Source: Peronospora farinosa (taxonomy: Eukaryota; Oomycota; Peronosporomycetes; Peronosporales; Peronosporaceae). From it: DNA of 64,000 nt. Of this stretch, positions 31,904 to 44,570 are shown one piece after another. The notes under the pieces were generated by a model that was not told where the DNA came from, made no database searches, and saw nothing but the letters and a program-made list of their open reading frames with translations. Each line of letters starts with the position of its first letter. Within the stretch, counting starts at the first letter, position 1. The position numbers and the translations under genes were made by a program. The DNA is taken from assembly GCA_947646735.1 (NCBI GenBank), contig CANTFK010000991.1, positions 496,001-560,000 of the forward strand, in the 5' to 3' direction.

Positions 31904-34900
31904 ACCGATGTGGATATGTGTTCTCTTCTGGATCAACATACCGTTTCGGACGACCCACGTAAAATACGGGGTGCGTCTTCATATACGGTGGGAGAATGAG
32001 CCTATAATTTAGGTCTCCAACTTCTTCAACCACTGTAAATGGTCCAATGAATAGGGGCAATAGCTTAGTAGTACCACCAGGTAGTACAGAAATTGCATGT
32101 TTGGGTAGGCTAGCAGTACTTTGTCCCCCACACTAAAGTGTTCATTGTTTTTGCGACCATGCTGGTCTGCATATTGTTTTTGCTTGTCCTGTGGCCTTGT
32201 CATCTCGTCACGAACTTTACGTGTGATGGCTAATAGCTCATCCGCAAAGCGCTGAGCTTCGCTCACGCTTTTAGCATCCAGCTCGCCGATGACGCCTCCA
32301 TGAGGTCGTTCATGGGTCAACGCTGTTAATAGTACTATAGTTTCATCATCAAGGAGCACTGGCATTTCTTGCCGTGCCTACCTATAGGTGTCGTGACCAC
32401 TGCTAAATGAGCAGTATTACTAGGGCAACCTTGGCCCTCTTTGGCATTCGCACCAAGCGAAGTGAGGGGCCCTCCCCCACTAAGACTCGGGCTGCGTACA
32501 AACGAAACTGGCGTTTGAGGATGACGCAGTCCGTTAATGTAAAACGGTCTTTCACCCGTACTGGCGTGAACACTGTTATTAATAGCGAACTTCACGAATG
32601 GCAATTGCTTGCTCCATACTTTGGGATTCGCTACTGTACGCAACACATCCGCCACAACTCGATTGGTTCGTTATGTTTGGCCATCGGTCTGGGGATGATC
32701 AGCGGTGGACATGTGGAGCTTGCTACCCAGCAGCTCAAACACATGTCGCCAAAACCCCGACGTAAAACGCGGATCCCGGTCCGATACTATGGACTCGGGC
32801 ATCCCGTGTGGTCGATACACGTGATCCAGAAACAAGAGGGCAGCCTCTTTTTCTGAGATCTTGGTGCTACATGGTGCCAAATGCACCATCTTGCTCAGTC
32901 TGTCTACAAAGACGACGAGCCCCGTCCTGCCTTTGTGGTCAGGCGGTAAGCCAAACATGAAGTCCAAACTTACCGACGTCCAACACTCAGTTGGAATCGG
33001 CAGTGACTTCAGTGGCGCACTGCTAGAAGGTGCAGGCTTTATGCGCTGACACCCTTCGCAAGAGCGAATATAGTTGGCCACCCACCGGTATAGGTGGGGC
33101 CACCAAAATTCCTCTGACACTCGTAAGAATGTCTTTTCACGGCCCAGATGCCCACTAGATGGCACATCATGGCACTCGTGAAGTATCATCAGCTTGAGAT
33201 CTGTTTCATGAGGGACATACTTTTTCAAGGATCACAGGGTGACAGCGAATGCGATAACAGGCCATCACTGTAACTAAAGCGATTTAACTTCGCTTTGAGG
33301 TGCGATGGAAGGGTAACCTTTCGTCCACCAAAATGATCCAACAGCAGGCGACAATGTTCGTCCTGACTGTAACACTCCTTTATATCGGAGGCCATTGAGC
33401 TCGTCACATGGTAGGCCCTCATGGCTGCCAATGTTGACGACTCAACTTGTGCTTTCGCACGAGACACACTATCCTGGTGTCTTGCCTCGAAGTCTGGTCT
33501 GCACGATAACGCGTCAGCCAAGACATTCGACTTACCCGGCTTATATTCAACTTTGAAATTAAATTCAGAGAAGAATGTCAGCCCTCTCGCCATTCTCGGC
33601 GAGAGGTGCGGTGAATTTATAGCGGTCCGCAGTGTAGCGTGATCCGTATAAGCCACAAAAGGTTCGGTGCCCAAGAGGTGCACCCGAAACTTCACAAGGG
33701 CATACTTAATTGAAAGTAGCTCCTTGTCATGTACAGGGTAATTCAGCTCGGCAGCTTTTAAAAGCCGAGACTGATAAGAAATGACACGGTCAACACCGTT
33801 GTCATCCTTCTGCATGAGCGCGCTGCCGATTGCAAGATTGCTTGCATCGCAGACGACGCTAAAGGGCTTATCCGCGTCTGGCAATGCCAAGACCGGTGCC
33901 TCTACAAGAGATTGCTTCACTGATGTGAACGCATCTACTTGCTCCTTTGATTAAGTCCATTCTGTATCCTTTTTTAAAAGGTCAGCAAATGGCTTAGTCT
34001 GCTCCGCATAATTCTTGCTGTACATATGCAAATCTTTAGCGAGTCCAAAGAATTGGCGCAGATTCTTCACGTGTCGTGGGACTGGCCAATCCTTTACAGC
34101 CTTTACTTTTCTGGGTCTTCTCGTACACCATGTGCACCTACGATGCAGCCCAGTACAGGTATCTCGGAAACCCCTATTACGCACTTTTGCAACTTCACGT
34201 ATAATTGGGCGTCACCCAGAGTCTGCAACACAGCGTCTAAATTACGCTTGCGCGACTCTATCGCGCTCAGACCGTCCTCCGCCCTACTATACACGAATAC
34301 ATCGTCAAAGTAATGGGACGCGTAGGCACGGTGCTGACGCATCACGTGAGCCACCACTCGGTTGAATGTTGCTGGAGCATTTTTCAACCCTTGTGGCATC
34401 ACAAGCCACTCCCACAGCGTACCTATTGGGGTGCTTACTGCCGTTTTGGCTACATCGGTATCTCTCATGAGAGCCTGATAGTAGCCATCTTTCATATCCA
34501 ACGCGGAAAAGATAGTTGACTTTCCCATGGAATTCAACAAAACATCTTATCATGGGATCGGCGTTTGAGCCGGAATGGTGGTCGTGTTCAGCTTATTATA
34601 AGCATGAACCACGCACCATCCACCTATTTCTTTACGCATAAATAAGGTCGGGCTGCAGTGAGGCGACTTGCTCTCACGTACATGTCCCGCCTTGGCTCGC
34701 TTGTCGAGAAACTCATCGATGTAATCGACATGTATCTTCGGCAACGGCCACTGCCTGTTCACACAACACTTGGTGCCAGGCTCCAGGTCAATCTCGTGCC
34801 TGATGCCCCTATCTGCCGGTAGGCGGCTCGGCACTTCTGCTGGAAAAACATCACGGTGTTTTCACAGAACATCATAGAACGGGCTGTCCTTTAATGCATC

Positions 34901-35574
34901 CCAGCCCCTGATGCAGCAAGCCGTTTCTTCTTGTCGGTCTCCAAGACGCTCTCATCCATTGTGGACGACGAGCAACAGTCCACCACGTTCTCTTCTGGAA
35001 CTGGTGCGACTATCTCGTGGATCTTTCCTTCCGTTAGTTCGGACAGGAACAGATCCCACGTCACCTCCGAGAGATTTACTATCTCCTCGGCAGATGCCAA
35101 GACAAGTTGGAGCATGTCAACTGAGGATGCCTCCGGCATTTTGTCTTCGACGGCCTCGAACAACTCGTTCGTAGGTCCGTCCTCTTGGACCGAGACTGAT
35201 CCAAGGGTCACTCGTTTCGACGTGCCCTTGATCGTCTTAATACGTCTGGTGCTCGTTCTTCGAGTCACCACGACCTTTGACCTGGAAGAAGGTGTCGTTG
35301 CTATCTCAGCTAACGCACTCCTTCCACCCGCACTAGGCTCATGGCTCTGTGCTGGTTCTTGTGGCGCTTGACTTCCTGTCAGCCCACCATCAACTGCCAC
35401 AGGCTCTCGGCTCTGTGCAGGACTATTGGACGCATGACTACCTGTCATCGCCCCATTCACTACACCAGTCTTTTCGACCTGGGTCGGAAAATGTGTCACC
35501 TGGCTTTCCGCCAGTGCACTTCCAAATACACCACTCCTTTCGAGCTAGGTAGTTCCTGGTGTTGATTGACACAC
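31350..35574 (-). pseudogene. Gyp3 pol, decayed
   Basis: 35574-34891: end of protease domain and Ser/Thr-rich linker. 34834-34550: RT start (EIDLEPGTKCCVNRQWPLPK, SPHCSPTLFM). 34540-34103: RT (STIFSALDMKDGYYQALM, TPIGTLWEWLVMPQGLKNAP, HYFDDVFVYSRAE). 33920-33225: RNase H (VCDASNLAIGSALMQK, YTDHATLRTAINSPHLS, YKPGKSNVLADALS). 33228-32671: integrase HHCC and core (HDVPSSGHLGREKTFLRV, SLDFMFGLPPDHKGRTG, SDRDPRFTSGFW, HPQTDGQT). 32655-32009: integrase end. 32060-31350: chromodomain region (PLFIGPFTVVEEVGDLNYRL, HPVFYVGRPKRYV, RKLQIIVQWKGYPTKFDSW). Breaks: frameshifts near 34545, 33940, 32660, 32340 and 32060. Confidence 0.87.
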
Positions 35575-36182
35575 TGTGGTGGAGTGGGTTCTCAAAATTG
35601 TATGATGAGACCCCAAACCACTCACTGTGCCGGACTGCAGACTGTCGGAGGGGGTACCCCGATGACGCGTATGAACCTTCTCTCACCTTGTGTATCCGTT
35701 GGCTGGCGGGTTGCACTCTTCGGAAGTCTTGGTGAGGATGTAGACGTCAGCCTTGGTGGGGGTAGACCTGGAGGGGCCTCGAGTGGATATGCTTCACTCG
35801 GTGGGCCGGTAGGTGGCCACTCGATCGACCTTGTCGAGAGTGGACTTAGAGCCCATTCTTCAGGGGCGCTTGTCGTTCCTAGCCTTTTCCTTCTTGTTCA
35901 GGGGTATCAACCACCTGACCTTTACTTTGCTCCCGGACCGTGAGGTAAGGGAGGCCGCTTCCGATAGCGGGTCTTGGGGGGTGTTGCTACTCGAACGAGC
36001 TCACAGGCCAAATATATCCTGGAGCTCTATTCGCACTTGAACTTCGATACACAACTGTCTTCGACGGGGGGCCAAAATATATCCCTTCCCGGAACAGTGA
36101 GTAACTTAGAGCAAGTTCTTCTTGGGTGACGGAGTCGTGCCACGTAGATCGCAAATTGAGTAGTATCTAATATAGTCCTATC
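35575..36182 (-). repeat. Gyp4-family LTR, left piece (solo LTR split by Gyp4)
   Basis: Three-prime part of an LTR in minus orientation (ends ...CCACCACA on the sense strand at 35575). It stops at ...cctatc, where Gyp4 begins. The other part is 52797-53271; joined, they match the solo LTR 13548-14688 across the point. It interrupts the Gyp3 protease right after its LLVDSG motif. Confidence 0.88.
36179..36182. other. Target-site duplication of Gyp4 (TATC), left copy
   Basis: Partner TATC at 52797-52800. Confidence 0.8.
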
Positions 36183-37534
36183 TGTGGTAAAGTGGTTTCC
36201 TAAATTGTGAAGAACCCAGGGGCCAGTTGGATTGAAGGGACAAGGGGCCGTGAACTAGGGAGAAGGGACCACGCACCAGAGAGAAGGGACCGGAGATAAA
36301 GGGAACCTCAGAGTGAAGCGACCGTTGGCTGAGAATTTGTAAGACAAAAAAAGGAGAGGTCATTACCAGGGTACTGTTTAACCGGTACCGAAGGGAGTCA
36401 ACCATGGCCCTCATTGGTCGACCCAGTCCATCAGTGGTCGAACAGGTCCCTCATCGGTAGACCTCGGCCCCTCGTCGGTAGACCCAGTCCCTCATCGGTC
36501 GACCCGGTCCCTCATTGGTCGACCTGGGTCCCTTATTGGTCGACCCGGTCCCTCGTTGGTAGACCTGGGTCCCTCATTGGTCGACCCGGTCCCTCGCTGG
36601 TAGACCTGGGTCCCTCATTGGTCTACCTGGGTCCCTCATTGGTCGAACCGGTTCCTCGCTGGTAGACATGGGTCCCTCATTGGTCGACCTCGGCCCCTCG
36701 GGGTTCAGCCACTCCTGACCAGTTAATACAAGGATCAGACCAGTCGACGCAAGGAATCAGAGCTTCAGGCAAGGATAGAGTAAAGAAGTTAAAAGCATAG
36801 GACTATATTAAATACTACTCAATTTGCGATCTACTTGGTAAGTCTTCGTCGCGCTGTAAAGGAGCTTAAGTCTGGCCACACGCCTGTTTCGGGGAAGGGA
36901 TACATTTGCCCCCCCCCCCGTTGAAGACAGACGTGTGGTTAGGCTCAAGTGCGAGCTGAACCCCACGTGGCACGACTCCGTCACCCAAGAAGAACTTGCT
37001 CTAAGTTACTCACTGTTCCGGGAAGGGATATATTTTGGCCCCCCGTCGAAGACAGTTGTGTAGCGAAGTTCAAGTGCGAATAGAGCTCCAGGATATATTT
37101 GGCCTGTGAGCTCGTTCGAGTAGCAACACCCCCCAAGACCCGCTATCGGAAGCGGCCTCCCTTACCTCACGGTCCGGGAGCAAAGTAAAGGTCAGGTGGT
37201 TGATACCCCTGAACAAGAAGGAAAGGCTAGGACGACAAGCGCCCCTGAAGAATTTGGCTTTAAGTCCACTCTCGACAAGGTCGATCGAGTGGCCACCTAC
37301 CGGCCCACCGAGTGAAGCATATCCACTCGAGGCCCCTCCAGGTCTACCCCCACCAAGGCAGACGTCTACATCTTCACCAAGTCCTCCGAAGAGTGCAACC
37401 CGCCAGCCGACGGGTACACAAGGTGAGAGAAGGTTCATACGCGGCATCGGGGTACCCCCTCCGACAGTCGGCAGTCCGGCACAGTGAGTGGTTTGGGTTC
37501 TCATCATACAATTTTGAGAACCCACTTCACCACA
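36183..37534 (+). repeat. 5' LTR of Gyp4 (1352 bp)
   Basis: TGTGGTAAAG...TTCACCACA. About 210 bp longer than the 3' LTR: a segment around 36840-36975 is an extra diverged copy of the part at 36985-37075 (both hold GGGAAGGGATA, a C-run, and GAAGACAG). Minisatellite at 36408-36700; the 20-bp palindrome is present with two changes at 36370-36389. Confidence 0.88.
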
Positions 37535-40030
37535 ATGGTGCGCGCGTGCCCGGATCTTCGGAAGACGCGGGATTTCACCGCGAGTCCCAAGACGATAAAG
37601 ATGTTCATGTCAAGAAGGAGCACAAGACCGAAGAGTCACTGGAAGACCGATCGCCAGTGACTCAAGAAGAAACAAACAAAGGATCGAAGGACCGACCGGA
37701 CCTTGAGAGGGGCCCGGTCAACATGGTCGAGGTTGAATTTATTGAAGAGAAACCTAAATACCCTCCCTATGTCCTCGTAGAGGATACCTTGGGTCATGAT
37801 GCCTATCATGTTCCAGAGGACCATCAGCCGACGGTGAAAACCGAGAGGCTAAGGTCCTCGAAAAAACAAAAAACAAAGATCGCCCAGTCCAAGCCGACAA
37901 AGTTCCGGATGAAGGCACCCGGAAACACCAAGTCGATAGGCCCCTAGAAGTCAGGACTGGCATCATGGTCAGACGCTGACGTCACGAGGGCCTACCACCA
38001 ACGCAAGCTGAACGCATTCCTGGAGAGCGACCCCGTCGCGAAGACCCTGGAGATCCGGCAGCTGGGTCAGCTTACTGGGCCGGTGTCGACCCTGACAGGG
38101 CTGCACTTCGTCACGGACACGATCACAGCGCTGGTCACCCTTCTTCGTGAAGCGAACATGGTCGCAGGGCGGCTCGACCCGGACGACCTGCTATCCCTGG
38201 GATTCGACAGAATCACAACAACGTTAGAGCATATGCACAAGCGTCTGTCGATCCTGGTGGGTACCATGCCAGCAAAGGAACACCCACCTCTGACGACACC
38301 CACACAAACACGGTCCAAGGACAGCCAGATGACGCTTCAAGACATCACGGTGGGTCCCCACATGTACGGAGCCGCCGGCCGCCCAGAGGCGAATCAAGGC
38401 CCATCCCAACACCTGATGCCAAGCGGCCAGAGGGAAGCAGCACCGTGGTCCCCAGGATCGTCCTCAACTGGGTCGGTCACTAGGATGCCCCTATGCCCAA
38501 CTGGAGCTGCGCTGCTCCAGGCCCGAGCGCGCAGCGCGAAGCAGGAACCACGGGGTCTCGGAACGGCGACGCGTGGCAAGAATGAAAATCATTCCGATTT
38601 TCAGCCAATGGAAAATCAGCAAGAGAAAAAATTGGAATTTGCTCTGCCCCGTGACGAAGATGGTGGGGGGGAAGGACCTACCTACCCGGTAGGTGATCTG
38701 CAGACCCTCTTCGACGCGGCGATGGCAAGATTTTTGAATGAACGCCAAGTACCGCGGGCACACCCTAACGGGAGTGTAGCAGGAGGAAGACCAGAGGCGC
38801 AAAGGACGACCGCTCACCATGACCAGCATCCAGGCATACAAATGCCAAGAGGCCACACGATGACCGACGTCGATATGGAATCCGTCGGTTCCTGTGAGTT
38901 CGACACTGACAACATGGATTTGAGGGGACCTCAGTCGATGATGGCGAACGCAGCGCTGGGACAGATGCCAAATATGGTCCCTCGCATCAAACTCTCGGCG
39001 ACCTCGGATCTTAAAGAATTTCATGGAAGAGACCAAGACGAAGATAGAGCGCGCAGCTGGGTATCGACGGTCAAGACGGCATTTATAAGAGACCAAGCAC
39101 CAGATGATGAACGATGTCTCGTTTTTGGAGGATTGCTGACTGGACCGGCACAGAATTGATACCGTCAACTGGGTCGATTGGTACGAGAAAACTGGAAGGA
39201 CCTAATGCAAGAGTTCATGATTCGATTCTGTGGCACGGGGGTACCGGTCGCCCGCCAGTACTACCATGCGAAGAAAAGGTCGGAAGAGACCCCGATGGAT
39301 TATCTGTACCGCCTGAATGTGCTTGGACTCAGGGCGAAGATGAAGATTAAGGATGGGTCGCCCAAGGTTCAGAAGGATAATGTCGATCACTACATTTTGA
39401 CGGTGGACGACCCAGAGCTAGCAGACAAGTTAACTATGTTGCGTCTGGCGGACGTGGAAGAATTGGAGGAAGTATTGACAGCATGTCAGCGAACGAAGGC
39501 ACAACGAGGCAAGATGTTGTTTGGATCAAACAAGTTTCGTCAGAAGGCACCGGCACTACCCGAGAGGCCGAGATATGAATCGCCGCTCCATACATGCAGT
39601 ACGGACGCCCCTGGAAGACTCGAGCTCTGAAGATTCCAGTCCAGACCCCTCGGAGAATGAGGGAGATCTAAGACGAGTCTACCTTATGGATAAAGAAGCG
39701 GGAAGGGATCCAAGTGTGAGGTTCTCAAAGAATCTACCGACTAGGGAGGCCGACCAACTTCGCCAGGCAGTAGACCAGCGACCCCCATCATCAGCGACCC
39801 CAAACACGAGATGTGCATATTGCGGGTCCAAGAAACATGGAGATCTGAATTGTTGGAAAAGATTGACCTGCGACCGCTGTGGAAGGAAGGGTCACCCGTC
39901 TGATCGCTGCCTGTTTGTATGCCGGGGTTGTGGAGAGATTCACGAGATTGGGAAGTGCCAGATGGAGGAGTTCTATAATTTGTTCCGTCAATGGTACAAC
40001 CCAGCCAAGCATGCAGGGATGTTCCCGTAG
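37535..40030 (+). pseudogene. Gyp4 gag with three zinc knuckles
   Basis: ATG at 37535 abuts the LTR, but two extra bases (GCGCGCG against GCGCG in Gyp2) put it out of frame with the gag body, which reads VPGSSEDAGFHRES and on. 38083-39159: central gag (LKEFHGRDQDEDRARSW, AFIRDQAPDDERCLVFGGLL). After a stop, 39178-39630: VRENWKDLMQEFMIRFCG, ADKLTMLRLADVEELEEV. 39521-40030: nucleocapsid with CAYCGSKKHGDLNC, CDRCGRKGHPSDRC and CRGCGEIHEIGKC. The last 40 bases overlap the pol frame, so pol is probably made by a frameshift. Confidence 0.82.
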
Positions 40031-43014
40031 AAACTCGAGAAGATGGCAAATTAGGACGCTCGCCAGGTTTGAATCTGGTACGATCCGAGCGTTCTAATTG
40101 TTGCATCTTTGCATATGTGGAGAAACAGCCCAAGGAGGGGACGGGTATTCCAGTTAAGATTGGAAATATATCGAAGATTGGAAATTACCCTGTGGTCCAT
40201 GTTGCTTCTTTGAATGAACCTAATAATTTTGTTCGAGAAAGTTCAGTAATGGAGTTGGACTTATTGCCAGGCGAGTCTAGGGGGTACTGGAAATACCACG
40301 CCCCTACTAAATGGTTCAGGCAAGCGAAAGCCTCTGGAAAGGTCAACAACGACCATGCAAATTTGTTGTTCGATACTGGTGCCGAGATATCCATTCTGGA
40401 TATCGCCTTTGCTCGTAAGGTAGGCTGCCAAATTGATGAAAGTGAACGACAAGAGTGTATTGGTATTGGGGAAGCCGTATACACCACGGAGGGACGCACT
40501 CGCATCAAGGTCACTCTGAATGGAAACTTGGTGTACATCTTTAAGGTGTGGGTAGGCCTTATGGTAGGCCAAGATGCAATTTTAGGGATGGACTTCATGG
40601 TCCCAGCCGGTATTCGGTTAGACTTGGCCGACGGAACTCTCTGCCTCCTCGATGAAGTTAGAGTACAATTGACCGGGCGAAGGATACTGTATAATACTCG
40701 AGTATCGGATGTGAAATTGGGTTGGTATGCACAGATATCCGTTGGAGGGTGTACGGAAGTGCCTCTCAAAAGGTCGATCTCGGAACAGTGGAAATTGTGG
40801 GTCACGAGAGGCGAACGATGGGTGACCACCATGATACAAGGGATAGGACGTCGACCGATTTTGAAGATAACCAATGTCAGCCCTCGCCCCTTAACATTGC
40901 ATGAAGATACCAAGTTAGGTATGTGGTTGACTAGGGAGCAAGTTCCGAGAACGCCAGGGTTTGTCTCGGTAGGCTCTCGAAGATATGCGGAATGGCTAAA
41001 CCTGGCCTACGAAGCTACCACTGACCAAGTCGACCATCAGGTCGACCCAACGGAAGAAGAAGAGGGGCCACTAGTGGAGAGACAAGAATATAAGACTCCG
41101 TCACACATCTTACAGCGACCAGAGGCCCCAGCCCTAATGATGAATATAACGCACCAACCGGTACCCGACAGTGAAGAACAACCGTGCGAAGAGAGGGTGA
41201 ATCGGCAGGAGGGGACCGCCCAAAAGCGGAGTGTATTTGAGGAAGACCTACATGCAGTGATCACCACCAATGAGAAGGAAGCCAGACCGGTAGACTTGTT
41301 ACAGGCAGATGACCAGGTGTGTTCTTTCGAGAGTGGGGAACGTTGGGCCGAGGACATAAGGCCAGGGTGGGCAGTCGTACCGGAAGTGGACCCCTCATCT
41401 GAAGGCATTGCGTTAGAAGATATACAGATTCCTGATTTAGATGGGAACACTCCTGAAGAGGTGGACCGGTTGCGACAAATAATATGGAAGAAACGACATC
41501 TGCTGATGGGCAAAGGTAACGCCTTACCCCCGGCCGCCCGAGGAGCGATGTGCGATATCGATGTAGGGAACGCAAGACCGATCGCGCAACGCGTACGAAA
41601 GGTTGCCCCTCAATTCAGAGAGAAGCTAGCCGACCTGATCAAGGAACTGTTATCAGCAAAGATCATTCAGCCGTCCACCTCTCCATAGGCCAGCCCAATT
41701 GTAATTATCGTGAAGAAGAATGGGGTCGATATTCGATTGTGTATCGACTATCGGTTGGTGAATGATCTCACCCAGCTTATGGTATACCCGATGCCGTTGA
41801 TTAACGAATTACTGGAAGACTCGGATGGAGCTTTATGGGACTGTTCTCTTGATATGGCGAGTGGTTTTTGGGTCGTCAGTATGACCGAAAGGGCGAGACT
41901 ACTCTCAGCTTTCGTTACTCCACTGGGATTATTTGAACGGCTTCGGATGCCGTTTGGGCTTAAGAATGCGCCTCAGATATATCAAAGGTTGTTGGATAAT
42001 GCGTTATATGTATTCTTACGGATTTCGCCAGAGACGGCCACAGAGGAAACAGAGGATTTGTTTGCAACAGGGGAACCCGATGCAAAATCGGGCCTCTCTG
42101 TATTGGGTCGACGATCATACATTGACGACATACTTGTTCCGGCCGAATCGTGGGACGTATTATGCCAGAAAGTGGAGCGGCTGCTAGACGTGTGTGACTA
42201 TTGGAATTTGTAGGTCAGTGCCGTCAAGATTACGTGGGGATGTCGGAAGGTCGAATATCTTGGGCATCGAGTTTCCAAAGGGGGACTAGAGGCCCACCCA
42301 AAAGATCTTCAGTCTTTGGTCGACCTACCTCTACCGACAACGCTGAAGGCTATGCAGTCCTTTCTAGGAAGCCTAAATTACTACAGCAGGTACATCGAAG
42401 ATTATGCCATATACGCGTCGATCCTTTACGAACTGAGAGAGGTGGATTTCCACGCTTGGAGGTGCAAATTGAAGGCTAACGAGGAAGTGGCGGGCCAGGA
42501 AAATGACGAAGAAAAATGGTCGAAGGTACAAGTAGCGGTTGCCATGCTCAAGAACAAGATTGCTACGGCGCCCAACCTACGACATTTCGACCCGGCTAGG
42601 GAGGCGATCATCATTGTCTACGCAAGTGATTGGGTTATCTCGGCGTCGTTGGTGCAGAATTACGACGGCATGTATATGCCGGTAATGTTTACGAGCCGAA
42701 CCCTCAAGTCAAACGAGTTGAACTATAGCACAGTGGAAAAGGAAGTGCTGGCGCTGTTACGGACATTGGAAACTTGCTTCACGTATGTTGGTCACCCGGC
42801 CCCTCAAGGTTCTGACGAGGCATTCTACACTAGCCTGGCTAGTGAAGTCTTCGGGGTTGCAAGGTCGCTTGGGAAACTGGGCCGCTCTGTTGTCACAGTG
42901 GAATTTGGAGATTGTGAAATGCAAGAAAGGCGAGGACCAGGTACTGGGGGCGTTAGCAGCCAGCATCACGCCTCGAGAGAATGTGGACTCCGTTCCGTCG
43001 TCAATTGCTCCCAA
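39991..43014 (+). pseudogene. Gyp4 protease and reverse transcriptase
   Basis: One frame throughout, broken only by TAG at 41686 (where Gyp2 has TGG) and TAG at 42211. Protease: LLFDTGAEISILDIAFARKV and GQDAILGMDFMVPAGIRLDL. Linker without the DRDL repeats. RT: VKKNGVDIRLCIDYRLVN, LDMASGFWVV, MPFGLKNAPQIYQRLLDNAL, then about 40 extra residues (ETATEETEDLFATGEPDAKS) before SYIDDILVPAES. Thumb and RNase H connection: VEYLGHRVSKGGLEAHPKD, FLGSLNYYSRYIEDYAIYAS, FTSRTLKSNELNYSTVEKEV. It ends at 43014, where an inverted piece begins. Confidence 0.85.
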
Positions 43015-43351
43015 ACTGGTCTGCGCTCTGATTCCAGTCTCGTTTCACGTGTAGGACAGCATGGGTGGGCCACGACTGGAGCTTACTTAACGCCTTGGCC
43101 CGCAACGGGGATAAACCTGAAGCTTTGCATTCAATCTCTCCACGCATCTGTTTTATAACCAGATTGGAGTCTCCACAAATAATCAAACGCCGTCGCTCCA
43201 TTGGCTCCAACAGGTCAAAACCCAGTAACATGCCCTCATATTCAGCTTCATTCACCGTAGACCTGTCGAGATATTTCGATGCAGCTGCAACTATAGTCCA
43301 TGCAGGGAGTCTCCACACAATAGCACTGCAAGCACCTCCCCCTTGTTTCAC
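43014..43351 (-). pseudogene. Gyp4 second RNase H domain, inverted in place
   Basis: The minus strand encodes LPAWTIVAAASKYLDRSTVN, EAEYEGMLLGFDLLEPMERR, ICGDSNLVIKQMRGEIECKA and HVKRDWNQSADQ. The same domain is on the sense strand in Gyp2 (23470-23770), so a segment of about 340 bp has flipped inside Gyp4. Sequence that should follow (integrase zinc region and most of the core) is missing. Confidence 0.85.
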
Positions 43352-43568
43352 CCGGGTGGGTCAACGTCAGAGAGCGACCATGGCCTACCGACCTCAAGCG
43401 AACGGCACTGCGGAGAGAATGGTCCAGACTCTAACAAGATCGCTCAAGATGTACGTAGCCGACGTGGGACAGCGAGACTGGGATGAATACGCGGAACGAT
43501 TAACGTTCGCGTTAAACACGGCTCAAGACAGAGTGCGGGAGGATTCCCCCATCTTACTGGTGTTGAGT
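43352..43568 (+). pseudogene. Gyp4 integrase fragment, fused to Gyp5 gag
   Basis: Reads [59 protein letters not shown], as in Gyp2 (24675-24820). It then passes without a break into Gyp5 gag. About 240 bp of Gyp4 between this point and 50800 is missing, together with the Gyp5 5' LTR. Confidence 0.8.
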
Positions 43569-44480
43569 GGGATGCCCTTAATCGCCTCGCGGCGATATCG
43601 GGAGAGGCATTCGTCGCGTCGCTGATGAGATCAGCGACCCCTGACGCGAAACGTCTCGCCATACATGAATTTATGGCACGCGAGCTCGCCGAATCCAACC
43701 GGCGAGGCTTAACTCCCTCGCGCCCTTCACGTAATGAGGCAGTGAAGATGGAAACCTCCTCCTACTCTGGAGAAGGTAAGGACCGGTTATCGCTGAACCG
43801 GTGGTTCCGAGAAGTTGATATCGCCATCGCCTCGAGACTTCTTGAGGCTCCACAGGCGAAGGTCAACTTTCTTCTTTCCCGCCTCACCGGTAAGGCCAAG
43901 GAGTGGGCCCTTGGTAAACTCGTTGTGGACGAGCACGCATTTCCCACCTTGGATACCATCCAGGACGATCTCCGTCTTGCCTTCGAGCCACCACAAGAGG
44001 AGAAACTGGTGCGATCAAGATTCCTGTCGATGCGACAGGGTAAAATGGCGATGCGCGACTACGTACAGATGGCTAGGCATCTGGCGTCGTGTATTATCAC
44101 GCACCCCATGGACATGTACACACAGGTGAATGTCTTTGTGGATGGTATGCGTGAGGGGCAGACCCGCTTATCGCTGGAGCGCGCCGAGCCTGCCACATTG
44201 GAGGAGGCATTCGCCATCGCACTCCGTGAAGACTTTAGGGTCACAAAGGCCTATGCCAAACCCTCGGTCGTCAGCGTTCCCCGGTCTTCTGGCCCAGAAC
44301 CTATGGAGATCGACGTTATTGAGTCGTCGGGTGACCGGCGACGTGTCATTTCATCATAAAGGTGACGCTCGCACCGGGCGTCCAATGGTTTGCTTTCGTT
44401 GTCTCAAGCCAGGACATCGCGCGGCAGAGTGCCGTGCGCCAGCCCCGATTATCGGTGCAAGTAGTGGACGCCCATCATGA
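43569..44480 (+). pseudogene. Gyp5 gag, N-terminus missing
   Basis: Frame enters as [15 protein letters not shown], then [77 protein letters not shown] and [15 protein letters not shown]. Near 44340 a frameshift moves the nucleocapsid knuckle CFRCLKPGHRAAEC into another frame (to 44480). Confidence 0.85.
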
Positions 44481-44570
44481 GGGTGCTGTACCGGCCGCAC
44501 GTCCAAAAAACGGTCGGGACCAGTAGGTGGAGGGCGCCCTACAGGAAGGAACGGAGGTCCGGGTCCCCCG

